In this document: positions 7,035-13,750 of the stretch, piece by piece
Numbering within the stretch: position 1 is the stretch's first letter
Layout: each line of letters opens with the position of its first letter
Assembly (NCBI GenBank): GCA_964530195.1
Contig: CAZGXQ010000003.1
Location: forward strand, 1 to 14,857
Length of the DNA stretch: 14,857 bases
Origin: CAZGXQ01 sp964530195
GTDB taxonomy: Bacteria; Patescibacteriota; Minisyncoccia; Minisyncoccales; GBS-2
Direction: 5' to 3'
The notes under the pieces: model-generated
The model's input: the letters and a program-made list of their open reading frames with translations, nothing else
Databases searched by the model: none
What the model was told of the DNA's origin: nothing
Translations under genes and position numbers: made by a program

Positions 7035-7618
7035 GAGGGGGTATTCTAGGGGCTCTTTTATTTTTTTTATTATTCCCCCTCTTTTATTTTGCCAAAGAAA
7101 ATGGGCCAGAAATTTTTTTGTTTTTCCCAAGAGAAGTTCATTCAAATGAAGAAATTGAAATTAAAGTCTCGATTTCAAACTTAAAAAACAAAGAATATGA
7201 TTTGAAAATTGCAATAGAAAAAGGAAGGGTTTTATCTGAAATTTTTAACAAAAAAGAGGGTAAATGGCACTCTTCGCATTATTATCTTAAGGCCTATTTC
7301 TCTGGAACTTCTTTTGAGGATAATTTTAAATTAAGATTAAAAAAAGAAAATTTAGATTTCCAGGGAGAGGCAGAAGTTGTGGTCAAAATTAGAGAAAGCG
7401 GAAAAAGTAGTTATTTCCAAAAGAAAGAAAATATTACCCTTCTTGAACCAAAAAATTTCCAAACTCTCTCAGTGCCTGAAAGGAAGGTTGAAAAAATAAA
7501 CGAAAGAAAAATTCAATTTAAAAGATTTATTTTTCCTGTTTTTGTTGCTCTGTTTTCTTCTTTTACTTTTGGTTTCTTTGCTTTAAAAATAAAAAGTCTT
7601 CTCAAAATTAAATTTTAG
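7019..7618 (+). CDS. Unknown two-helix membrane protein with beta-rich extracellular domain
   Basis: I do not recognise this 199-residue protein. It has an N-terminal hydrophobic helix (about 8-24), an extracellular region of about 145 residues, a C-terminal TM helix (about 170-189) and a short basic tail (KIKSLLKIKF), which predicts an outside domain tethered at one or both ends. The extracellular part has alternating polar/hydrophobic strands (VHSNEEIEIKVSISNL, then YDLKIAIEKG and EAEVVVKIRES) and a KWHSSHYYLKAYF segment; an immunoglobulin-like or other beta-sandwich fold is a guess. It lies downstream of pilB on the same strand and 16 nt before yebC. The ATG at 7019 has no Shine-Dalgarno sequence; a TATATT 8 nt upstream (7005-7010) could give a nearly leaderless transcript. 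The antisense small-RNA promoter overlaps its 5' end. Confidence 0.75.
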   Translation: MKQLSRGGILGALLFFLLFPLFYFAKENGPEIFLFFPREVHSNEEIEIKVSISNLKNKEYDLKIAIEKGRVLSEIFNKKEGKWHSSHYYLKAYFSGTSFEDNFKLRLKKENLDFQGEAEVVVKIRESGKSSYFQKKENITLLEPKNFQTLSVPERKVEKINERKIQFKRFIFPVFVALFSSFTFGFFALKIKSLLKIKF

Positions 7619-7634
7619 TGGTAAATAAAAATTA

Positions 7635-8366
7635 ATGAGTGGACATTCCCATTGGGCAACAATTAAAAGGAAAAAAGCCGTTACTGACCTTCAGAGGGGA
7701 AGGATATTTTCTAAATTGGCTAGAGAAATCGAAGTAGCAGCAAGAGAAGGAGGGGATCCAGAACTCAATCCAAAACTTAGGGTGGCAATTGAAAAAGCAA
7801 AGCAAGCGAGAATGCCTGCTGAAAACATTGAAAGAGCGATTAAGAGAGGGACTGGAGAGTTGGCTGGGGAAAAATTAGAAGAGGTTTTATATGAAGCCTA
7901 TGGGCCTGGAGGAATTGCGGTAATTATTGAAGGAATTACAGATAATAAAAATCGCTCCTTAATGGAGATAAAACAAATCCTCCAAAAATTCAATGGAAAA
8001 TTAGTAAGTGAGGGGGCTGTAAGATGGATGTTTGAAAGAAAAGGATGTATTACAGTAGATTTCAAAAATCAAAATTCAAAATTCAAAAGTAAAGAAGAGC
8101 TAGAATTAATAGCAATTGAAAGCGGAGCAGAAGATATTTATTGGCATGACGATTTGTTAGATATTTATACACAAGTAGAAGATTTAGAAAAAACGAAAAA
8201 AAGTTTAGAGGAAAAGGGGGTAAAAATAGAGTCTTTTTCTTTGGATTGGGTTCCAAAAGAAATGGTAGATGCTGATGAAAAAACAAAAGAGCTTTGCAAA
8301 AAACTTTTTGAAGCTTTAGACGAAACCGATACGGTTCAAGAAATCTATTCTAATTTAAAACTTTAA
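7635..8366 (+). CDS. yebC: YebC/PmpR/TACO1-family regulatory protein
   Basis: A 243-residue YebC-family protein with the diagnostic N-terminus SGHSHWATIKRKKAVTDLQR, then IFSKLAREIEVAAREGGDP (24-42), MPAENIERAIKRGTG (60-74), YEAYGPGGIAVIIE (86-99) and a C-terminal ALDETDTVQEIYSNL. Members bind DNA as transcription regulators, and some (YebC2, mitochondrial TACO1) help ribosomes through difficult sequences such as proline runs; which role applies here cannot be decided from sequence. Residues 143-151 (FKNQNSKFK) fall in a loop between domains and come from four tandem copies of a 7-bp unit at 8061-8088. It is 16 nt after the unknown membrane protein, probably on the same transcript. The start is fixed by the conserved SGHSHW opening despite a lack of a clear ribosome-binding site. 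Confidence 0.95.
   Translation: MSGHSHWATIKRKKAVTDLQRGRIFSKLAREIEVAAREGGDPELNPKLRVAIEKAKQARMPAENIERAIKRGTGELAGEKLEEVLYEAYGPGGIAVIIEGITDNKNRSLMEIKQILQKFNGKLVSEGAVRWMFERKGCITVDFKNQNSKFKSKEELELIAIESGAEDIYWHDDLLDIYTQVEDLEKTKKSLEEKGVKIESFSLDWVPKEMVDADEKTKELCKKLFEALDETDTVQEIYSNLKL
8061..8088 (+). repeat. Four tandem 7-bp repeats (TTCAAAA type) inside yebC
   Basis: The units read TTCAAAA, ATCAAAA, TTCAAAA, TTCAAAA without gaps. They encode the polar loop FKNQNSKFK of YebC. Related A-rich tracts occur in tsaE (5286-5305), at the 3' end of the exonuclease gene (4150-4178) and in the spacer at 8631-8650, suggesting a short low-complexity family in this genome. Confidence 0.7.
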
Positions 8367-8370
8367 CCTC

Positions 8371-8398
8371 TTGACAGGTATTTTTGGCTTTCTATAAT
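8371..8398 (+). promoter_or_regulatory. Consensus sigma70 promoter of the small acidic protein gene
   Basis: Both hexamers are perfect: TTGACA (8371-8376), 16-nt spacer, TATAAT (8393-8398). It lies 4 nt after the yebC stop. The predicted start near 8405 gives a leader of about 52 nt; a 7-bp A-T hairpin (8398-8404 with 8410-8416) sits at the start of it. Confidence 0.8.
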
Positions 8399-8456
8399 TT
8401 CTTTTAGTTAAAGAAAAAGGTCGTTATTTTTAATTTGAAAAAAATTTAAAAAATTT

Positions 8457-8573
8457 ATGATTTTTAACGAAGACGAAGAAGAATTGTCTGATGAGGAAAC
8501 GGATTTTGGTGAAGAAATGGACCTTGAAGAAGAGGATATAGATTATGAGGGAATGGAAGAGGAAGTAGAGTAA
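8457..8573 (+). CDS. Small, extremely acidic protein of 38 residues, function unknown
   Basis: The frame from ATG 8457 to TAA 8571-8573 encodes 38 residues, 22 of them Asp or Glu and none Lys, Arg or His (it starts MIFNEDEEELSDEE). The predicted charge is close to -22, so it is probably disordered and could mimic nucleic acid or bind basic proteins or cations; this is inference only. Evidence that it is a gene: a perfect-consensus promoter upstream, an intrinsic terminator 22 nt after the stop, and no other gene in this 308-nt gap, so it forms a monocistronic unit. There is no Shine-Dalgarno sequence before the ATG. The alternative is an untranslated RNA with a chance frame, but such a one-sided residue composition with a proper start and stop makes coding likelier. 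Confidence 0.65.
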   Translation: MIFNEDEEELSDEETDFGEEMDLEEEDIDYEGMEEEVE

Positions 8574-8594
8574 AAACAAGACTAAAAAGTTTTT

Positions 8595-8628
8595 AAACCA
8601 ATGGGGTTTCCCCATTGGTTTTATTTTT
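8595..8628 (+). terminator. Intrinsic terminator after the small acidic gene
   Basis: A perfect 12-bp stem (8595-8606 with 8610-8621, core CCAATGGGG/CCCCATTGG) with a 3-nt loop is followed by TATTTTT. It separates the small acidic gene from the penicillin-binding protein gene. Confidence 0.9.
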
Positions 8629-8674
8629 AATTTTGAATTCTAAAATTTGAGTGTTACCATAGAATTAGAAAAAT

Positions 8675-10564
8675 ATGAGGAAAATAAAAATTTTTATCGA
8701 AATTTCCTTTCTTTGTTTTGGTTTTTTTTGTCTTTTTTTAATAGGAATTTTTCTTTGGTATATTCGCGATTTCCCAAGACCTGAAGTTTTTCTTGAAAGA
8801 CATCTCCCTCAATCTACTAAAATTTACGATAGATCTGGAAAAATTGTTCTTTATGAAGTTTTTGGAGAAGAGAAAAGAACCTGGGTACCTTTGGAAAAAA
8901 TTCCGGATCACCTAAAAAAGGCAATAATTGCTGTTGAAGATGCTAATTTTTATTCTCATTTTGGAGTAGATTTTAAGGGAATTATAAGAGCGGTTCTTGA
9001 GGATTTAAAAATAGGAAAACCAATTTATGGAGGTTCAACTATTCCTCAGCAATTAATTAGGTCAACGTTTTTGTCAAATGAAAAAACGGCTCAAAGAAAA
9101 ATTAGAGAAGTAATTTTAGCAATTGAGTTAGATAGAAGGTACTCAAAAGATCAAATCTTGGAATGGTATTTAAATCAAATTCCTTTTGGTCAAAATGCTT
9201 ATGGGGTCGAGGCTGCTTCTCGGATCTATTTTAACAAATCTGTTTCTGAAATTGAGTTGGAAGAAGCTGCTGTTTTAGCAGCTTTAATTAAAGCGCCTTA
9301 TCGCTTCTCTCCCTATGATGAAAACGGTAAAAAAGAACTCTTAGCAAGAAAGGATTATGTTTTAGACAGAATGGTAGTTTGCGGCTTCATTGACAAAGAA
9401 GTAGCTCAAAGGGCAAAGGAAAAGGAAATAAAATTTGCTGAAAGAAAAATTGAACTAAAAGCCCCCTATTTTACTCTCTTTGTTTTAAAAGAGTTAGAAA
9501 AAAAATATGGAAGGGGGTTTTTGGAGCAAGCAGGTTTAAAAGTTTATACAACTTTGGACTGGGAATTGCAACAAATTGCAGAAGAAGCTTTAAGAAAGGG
9601 GGTAGAAAAAAATAAACTTTCAAATGCTTTCAATGGTGCAATTGTAGTTTTATCTTCCAAGGGAGAAATTTTAGCAATGAGTGTTGGAACCGGAAATTAC
9701 AATGAAAAACCCTATCCAGAAGGATGCCAAAGTGGAGTAAATTGTCTTTTTGATCCAAAATTTAACGTAGCTGTTGATGGAAAAAGACAGCCAGGTTCTG
9801 CTTTTAAACCTTTTGCCTTTGTGACTGCTTTTCAAAAAGGTTATAGCGATAAAACAATTGTCGTAGATGAACCAACAAATTTTGGGGTGTGGGGAGGAAA
9901 AGAATATATTCCCCAAAATTATGATCTAAAATTTAGGGGACCTGTTACTTTAAGAGAGGCTTTAGCTCAATCTTTAAATGTTCCTTCTGTAAAAGTTTTA
10001 CTCTATCTTGCAGGTTTAGAAGATACAGTAAATACTGCAAGAGCTTGTGGAATTACTACTTTAACTCCCCCTTTTGGTCCCTCAATTGTTCTTGGGGGTT
10101 GGGAAGTAAAATTAATTGAAATTACTTCAGCTTATTCAGTTTTTGCTGCAGACGGAATAAGATATCCTTATTTTGGAATCTTAAAAATTGAAGATCCAAA
10201 TGGAAAAATAATTGAAGAAAATAAACCTTCAGGGATAAGAGTTTTAGAAAAGAATGCAACAAGATTGTTAAACGATGTTCTTTCTGATAACAACGCTCGG
10301 GCTCCAATGTTTGGTTTAAGATCTCCGCTTTATTTTGAAAATTATCAGGTTGCAGTCAAAACTGGAACAAGTCAAGATTATAGAGATGCTTGGACAATAG
10401 GTTATACTCCATCTCTTGTTGTGGGTGTTTGGGTAGGAAATAACAATCAAGAACCAATGAAAAAAATCCCTGGGGTAATGTTAGCTGCACCAATTTTCCA
10501 CGATTTTCTAGAAAAAGCTTTGCCTAAATTTCCAAAAGAAAGTTTTCCAAAACCTGAGTTTTAA
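8675..10564 (+). CDS. mrcA: Class A penicillin-binding protein (PBP1A family: transglycosylase plus transpeptidase)
   Basis: A 629-residue bifunctional peptidoglycan synthase: GT51 transglycosylase polymerises lipid II and the transpeptidase crosslinks stem peptides outside the membrane. One TM helix lies at about 8-29. GT51 motifs: EDANFYSH with catalytic E88 (88-95), GGSTIPQQL (119-127), and ELDRRYSKDQILEWYLNQIPFG (151-172). Transpeptidase motifs: SAFK with nucleophile S375 (375-378), SLN (433-435) and KTGTS (562-566). All catalytic elements are intact, so the cell should build its own crosslinked wall. Its length is near the short end of the family and there is no C-terminal add-on. The stop codon overlaps the stop of convergent dnaN by 4 bp. 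A TAGAAT 9 nt before the ATG may be a -10 element, which would make the mRNA nearly leaderless; no good -35 is seen. Confidence 0.95.
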   Translation: MRKIKIFIEISFLCFGFFCLFLIGIFLWYIRDFPRPEVFLERHLPQSTKIYDRSGKIVLYEVFGEEKRTWVPLEKIPDHLKKAIIAVEDANFYSHFGVDFKGIIRAVLEDLKIGKPIYGGSTIPQQLIRSTFLSNEKTAQRKIREVILAIELDRRYSKDQILEWYLNQIPFGQNAYGVEAASRIYFNKSVSEIELEEAAVLAALIKAPYRFSPYDENGKKELLARKDYVLDRMVVCGFIDKEVAQRAKEKEIKFAERKIELKAPYFTLFVLKELEKKYGRGFLEQAGLKVYTTLDWELQQIAEEALRKGVEKNKLSNAFNGAIVVLSSKGEILAMSVGTGNYNEKPYPEGCQSGVNCLFDPKFNVAVDGKRQPGSAFKPFAFVTAFQKGYSDKTIVVDEPTNFGVWGGKEYIPQNYDLKFRGPVTLREALAQSLNVPSVKVLLYLAGLEDTVNTARACGITTLTPPFGPSIVLGGWEVKLIEITSAYSVFAADGIRYPYFGILKIEDPNGKIIEENKPSGIRVLEKNATRLLNDVLSDNNARAPMFGLRSPLYFENYQVAVKTGTSQDYRDAWTIGYTPSLVVGVWVGNNNQEPMKKIPGVMLAAPIFHDFLEKALPKFPKESFPKPEF

Positions 10565-11685
10565 ACTGTCTTAATTGGCATTAAAATGTAAAAATAATCT
10601 TCTTTTTCTAAAGGTTTAATCATTGCTGGTCCTTCCACTGAGGTAAAACTAAAGATAAACCTCTCTGTGTCAATCTCAGTAATTCCATCGATCAAGAATT
10701 TCCAGTTAAACACTATTTCAATTTCATCGCCCCTTACCTTCCCTTTTATTGAACTTTCGTATCTTCCTAAATTTGGAGTCTGACTCAAAATTTGAATTAT
10801 TTCCTTTTGAGGATCGATTTTAAATCTTATTTCATTGTTTTTCCCGCTCAAAAGACTTGCAGTTTTAACATGTTTTAAAAACTCTTCTTTCAAAACCTCA
10901 ATTTGAGTTCCAAATTTTTTTGGAATTATTTCTTCGTAATTTGGGTATTCTCCTTCTATTAATCGAGAGGTGTATTGAATTTTTGGATGATCTGTTTCCT
11001 CCATTTGTGTTTCGAACCAAACCTGAGAAGGTGAATAATAAATCTTAATTTCGCCTTTTTCCTGGGAAAAAATATTTAAAAATTCTCTCGCCGAAACCTG
11101 GGGAAGAATAAACGATATTTTTTCAGAAAAATTTTCAGAAAAGAAAATTTTTTTACTTGCCAATCTAAAGCTATCAGTAGCCACCATTTCAACAAAATTT
11201 TCTTTAAAAGAAACTAAAATACCGGAAATTTCAGGTCTAGCCGAAGAAGGCATAGGAATTTTAGAAACAGAACTCAAAGCCTCGCAAAAAGAAAGACTAT
11301 CTAAAATAAAAGGTTTTATTGATTCAGGTTGTGGTATAATTGGAAACTCTTCGGGAGAGACCCCATTAATTTGGGTTTTGTAATTTTCATCTTCAATTTT
11401 TAACACAAAATTTTCCTCAAAAAGATTTATTTTTTCTAAAGGTAAAAGGTTAATTATTTGAGTTAAAATTTTTGCAGGTACACAAATTTTTCCTTCTTTT
11501 TCAATTTTAGCTAAACCCCAATAATTGATACCCGTTTCTAAATTCGTAGAAGAAATTTTTAGAAAATTTTTTTCGGTTTCTAATAAACAATTTTCCAAAA
11601 TTGGTAAAGCAAGTGTTTTTTTTGCAATTTTTTCATTAAGCTTTAACCCTTCATTTAGTTTTTCTTTTAAAATAGTAAGTTTCAT
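10561..11685 (-). CDS. dnaN: DNA polymerase III beta subunit (sliding clamp)
   Basis: A 374-residue beta clamp, the ring that tethers the replicative polymerase to DNA and serves as a docking site for replication and repair proteins. Family marks are the opening MKLTILKEKLNEGL, ISSTNLETGI (49-58), VPAKIL (69-74), EISGILVSF (152-160), ATDSFRLASKKI (169-180) and the C-terminal YILMPIKTV, equivalent to the usual YxxMPMR(L/I) end. The length fits the three-domain family norm. It follows dnaA on the same strand with a 104-nt gap carrying DnaA-box-like sites, so it may be cotranscribed with dnaA. No Shine-Dalgarno sequence precedes the ATG. The 3' end shares the palindrome TTAA with the stop of the penicillin-binding protein gene. 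Confidence 0.97.
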   Translation of the reverse strand: MKLTILKEKLNEGLKLNEKIAKKTLALPILENCLLETEKNFLKISSTNLETGINYWGLAKIEKEGKICVPAKILTQIINLLPLEKINLFEENFVLKIEDENYKTQINGVSPEEFPIIPQPESIKPFILDSLSFCEALSSVSKIPMPSSARPEISGILVSFKENFVEMVATDSFRLASKKIFFSENFSEKISFILPQVSAREFLNIFSQEKGEIKIYYSPSQVWFETQMEETDHPKIQYTSRLIEGEYPNYEEIIPKKFGTQIEVLKEEFLKHVKTASLLSGKNNEIRFKIDPQKEIIQILSQTPNLGRYESSIKGKVRGDEIEIVFNWKFLIDGITEIDTERFIFSFTSVEGPAMIKPLEKEDYFYILMPIKTV

Positions 11686-11697
11686 GGTTGTTGGTTT

Positions 11698-11706
11698 TGT
11701 GGATTT
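11698..11706 (-). promoter_or_regulatory. DnaA-box-like site upstream of dnaN
   Basis: The minus strand reads AAATCCACA, two mismatches from the E. coli consensus TTATCCACA. It is 13 nt before the dnaN start and could serve in origin function or dnaN control. Confidence 0.3.
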
Positions 11707-11760
11707 TTTTATTTTTAAATTCCCCCCTATTTAATTTTATTTTGGAAAAAATCTTTAAAA

Positions 11761-11775
11761 CCTGTGGAAAACAGG
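11761..11775 (-). promoter_or_regulatory. DnaA-box-like site within a short palindrome in the dnaA-dnaN gap
   Basis: The minus strand reads CCTGTTTTCCACAGG: TTTTCCACA (11771-11763) is one mismatch from the DnaA-box consensus, and the outer CCTGT/ACAGG can form a 5-bp hairpin followed by TTTTAAA. It may therefore act as a DnaA site, a weak terminator after dnaA, or both. Confidence 0.45.
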
Positions 11776-11789
11776 AAAACTAAAATTTT

Positions 11790-13139
11790 TTAAACTTCTT
11801 CAGTTATAAATCTCTGTTTAATCAAATGGATTTCCTCTCTTAATTCTTCATCTATCTCCAATTTTTTAGCAATTTTTTCACAAGCATGAATTACTGTTGT
11901 ATGATCTTTACCCCCAAATCTTTCTCCTATTGAAGGAAAGGAACTTTTTAAAATTTCTCTTAGTAAATACATTGCAACCTGTCTCGGTTTTACAATTTCT
12001 CTTCTTCTTGAATTTGAAACAAGCTCTTTTTCGGGCACATCATAAAATTCAGCAACTGTCTTAATAATCTCTTTTGGGGTGATTATTCTTACTTTTGAAG
12101 ACGTGAAATCTTTTAAAAGAATTTTGGCTAATTTTAAATCAACCTGTTTTCCTTGAAGTTTTTGATTGGCAATTATAACATTTAATGCCCCTTCTAATTT
12201 TCTAATATTTTTTTGAATATTTGAAGCTATATAATTTAAAACCTCTTCATCAACTTCTACCTTTTTTTCCTGACATTTAGCTTTTAAAATAGCCATTCTT
12301 GTTTCGTAATCTGGAAAAGTAATATCTGCAATCATTCCACCCTCGAATCTTGATCTTAATCTTTCAGTAAGTGTTGGGATTGCCTTTGGCGACCTATCGG
12401 AAGAAAGAACAATTTGTTTATTTTTCTCGTAAAGGGAGTTGAAAATATAAAAGAATTCCTCTTGGGTTTTTTCCTTTCCAGCTAAAAACTGAACATCATC
12501 AATAATTAAAACATCTACTTCTTGATAAGTAGTTTTTAGGTTTTCTATTTGATGATTTCTAATAGCTGAAATTACTTCTGAAACAAATTTTTCTGTCTGA
12601 AGGTACTTGACTTTTTTGTTTTTGGAATTTTTTACAATTTCGTTTCCAATTGCTTGAAGCAAATGAGTTTTTCCCAAGCCCACCCCACCATAAATAAAAA
12701 GAGGGTTATAAACTTGACCTGGGTTTTTTGAAACAGCAATTGCTGCAGCATGAGCCAATTCATTACAAGGACCAACGACAAAATTTGAGAAGCTATAGCG
12801 AGGATTAAGGTTTGTTTCTTTATCAACCTTGAACTCAGGAAACTCTAATTGATCCTCTATTTTTGTTAAAATTTCTTTTGGGGGCCTTGCCTGAGGTTTT
12901 CCAATTTCAAACTCAATTTCTTTAATATTTTCGTTTAAGCTTTGTAAAATTTTATAAATTGTTTTTCGATATTTTTGCTCTAACCATTCTTTAACAAAGG
13001 AATTAGGAACTGAAATTAAAACCTTCCCATTTTCAAAAGAAACAATTTCAGTGTCTTTAAACCAAGTAGCAAAAGAAGCTGGGGAAAGAGTAAGCTGGAT
13101 TTGAGCCAAAACTGCTTGCCAGAGATCTTTTTCTTTCAT
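11790..13139 (-). CDS. dnaA: Chromosomal replication initiator DnaA
   Basis: A full 449-residue DnaA, the AAA+ ATPase that binds DnaA boxes, melts oriC and loads helicase. Domain I is at about 1-78 (LWQAVLAQIQLTLSPASFATWF), with a short linker to about 112. Domain III starts at RYSFSNFVVGPCNELAHAAA (114-133), with Walker A GGVGLGKT (151-158), Walker B LIIDDVQFL (211-219) and SSDRSPKAI with TERLRSRFEGG (246-268). Domain IV carries the DNA-binding signature PSIGERFGGKDHTTVIHACEKI (402-423). Every functional motif is present. It is divergent from rpmH and has a strong promoter only about 6 nt before the start codon, so its mRNA should be nearly leaderless. No Shine-Dalgarno sequence is seen. Confidence 0.98.
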   Translation of the reverse strand: MKEKDLWQAVLAQIQLTLSPASFATWFKDTEIVSFENGKVLISVPNSFVKEWLEQKYRKTIYKILQSLNENIKEIEFEIGKPQARPPKEILTKIEDQLEFPEFKVDKETNLNPRYSFSNFVVGPCNELAHAAAIAVSKNPGQVYNPLFIYGGVGLGKTHLLQAIGNEIVKNSKNKKVKYLQTEKFVSEVISAIRNHQIENLKTTYQEVDVLIIDDVQFLAGKEKTQEEFFYIFNSLYEKNKQIVLSSDRSPKAIPTLTERLRSRFEGGMIADITFPDYETRMAILKAKCQEKKVEVDEEVLNYIASNIQKNIRKLEGALNVIIANQKLQGKQVDLKLAKILLKDFTSSKVRIITPKEIIKTVAEFYDVPEKELVSNSRRREIVKPRQVAMYLLREILKSSFPSIGERFGGKDHTTVIHACEKIAKKLEIDEELREEIHLIKQRFITEEV

Positions 13140-13151
13140 AATAGATGTTTT

Positions 13152-13181
13152 ATTATAACACTACCTAAAAAACAATGTAAA
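13152..13181 (-). promoter_or_regulatory. dnaA promoter
   Basis: On the minus strand TTTACA (13181-13176), an 18-nt spacer and a perfect TATAAT (13157-13152) with an extended -10 TGT. The predicted start at about 13145 is only some 6 nt before the dnaA ATG, implying a nearly leaderless mRNA. Confidence 0.7.
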
Positions 13182-13213
13182 GGGGTTAAATTTTACAAAA
13201 ATTGTTGATATTT

Positions 13214-13222
13214 TGTGGACAA
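13214..13222 (-). promoter_or_regulatory. DnaA-box-like site in the dnaA-rpmH gap
   Basis: The minus strand reads TTGTCCACA, one mismatch from TTATCCACA. It lies about 70 nt upstream of the predicted dnaA transcription start and could serve initiation, dnaA autoregulation or both. Confidence 0.5.
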
Positions 13223-13275
13223 AATGTGATTTTTTAGATTTGACTCCGAAAAAAGAAAAAGCTAAAATTAAAAAA

Positions 13276-13410
13276 ATGTCTATAACTTATCGTCCCAAAA
13301 AAAGGAAAAGAAAAAGGACGCATGGATTTTTAAAGAGGAGTAGAACAAAGGGAGGAAGAAAGGTTTTGAGAAGGAGGAGAAAAAAAGGAAGATGGAGATT
13401 AGTTGTTTAA
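13276..13410 (+). CDS. rpmH: Large-subunit ribosomal protein bL34
   Basis: A 44-residue, highly basic ribosomal protein bL34 of the 50S subunit, of normal family length. The core KRKRTHGFLKRSRTKGGRKV (11-30) and RRRRKKGRWRL match the family closely. The frame stays open upstream to 13213, but the extra 21 residues have no counterpart in bL34, so the ATG at 13276 is chosen. No Shine-Dalgarno sequence is visible (A-rich leader). It heads the rightward rpmH-rnpA-yidC-jag operon and is divergent from dnaA, the widely conserved origin arrangement. Confidence 0.97.
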   Translation: MSITYRPKKRKRKRTHGFLKRSRTKGGRKVLRRRRKKGRWRLVV

Positions 13411-13411
13411 A

Positions 13412-13750
13412 ATGGCTCTTCCAAAAATCAATCGATTAAAGGCAAAGAAAGATATAAATTTAGTTTTAACTAAAGGAAAGACCCAAAAAGGAAAATTTTT
13501 GATATTTAAGTTTCTAGAGACAAATTTTAATCAAAGCCGTTTTGCCTTTATTATTTCGAAAAAAATCTCAAAAAAAGCAGTTGTAAGAAATAAGATTAAA
13601 CGGAGGATAAGCGAGATAGTAAGAGAGAGAGTGAAAAATCTTTTAAAAAAGATAGATGGTGTTTTTATTGCTCTTCCGGGAATAGAAAAAGAAAGCTTTC
13701 AAAGTATAAAAGAAGAAATTGAAAAAATTTTTCAAAGAGCAAAATTATGA
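13412..13750 (+). CDS. rnpA: Ribonuclease P protein component
   Basis: The protein subunit of RNase P assists the catalytic RNA in trimming tRNA 5' leaders. With the ATG at 13412 the product is 112 residues (MALPKINRLKAKKDINLVL), matching the usual LPKxxRLxxxxDF opening. The RNR motif region KKISKKAVVRNKIKRRISEI is at about 50-69, preceded by SRFAFIIS. The ATG is 1 nt after the rpmH stop. A TTG at 13403 would add three residues and overlap rpmH by 8 nt; it has a GGAG 5 nt upstream, so it cannot be excluded, but family alignment favours the ATG. The 3' end overlaps yidC as ATGA. The RNase P RNA gene is not in the window. Confidence 0.96.
   Translation: MALPKINRLKAKKDINLVLTKGKTQKGKFLIFKFLETNFNQSRFAFIISKKISKKAVVRNKIKRRISEIVRERVKNLLKKIDGVFIALPGIEKESFQSIKEEIEKIFQRAKL

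Larger units (their letters stand above)
13140..13275. other. Probable replication origin region (dnaA-rpmH gap)
   Basis: This 136-nt AT-rich gap lies exactly where gene direction switches: dnaA and dnaN run left, while rpmH, rnpA, yidC and jag run right. In many bacteria oriC is beside dnaA, either here or in the dnaA-dnaN gap. It contains a DnaA-box-like site at 13214-13222 and the dnaA promoter. With only one good box here, the origin may be bipartite with the dnaA-dnaN gap. Confidence 0.5.

Noticed and set aside
6961..7149. A 62-codon plus-strand frame overlapping the start of the 7019 gene
   Set aside because: It begins inside the structured RNA element, has no recognisable domain and is displaced by the longer frame with a signal/TM helix and protein-like composition.
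8430..8615. A 61-codon minus-strand frame opposite the small acidic gene
   Set aside because: Its Phe/Leu/Tyr-rich sequence is just the complement of the GAA/GAT-rich acidic frame, and it starts inside the terminator hairpin.
13213..13275. N-terminal extension of bL34 by 21 residues
   Set aside because: The extra residues have no counterpart in the 44-residue family, and the region holds a DnaA-box-like site.
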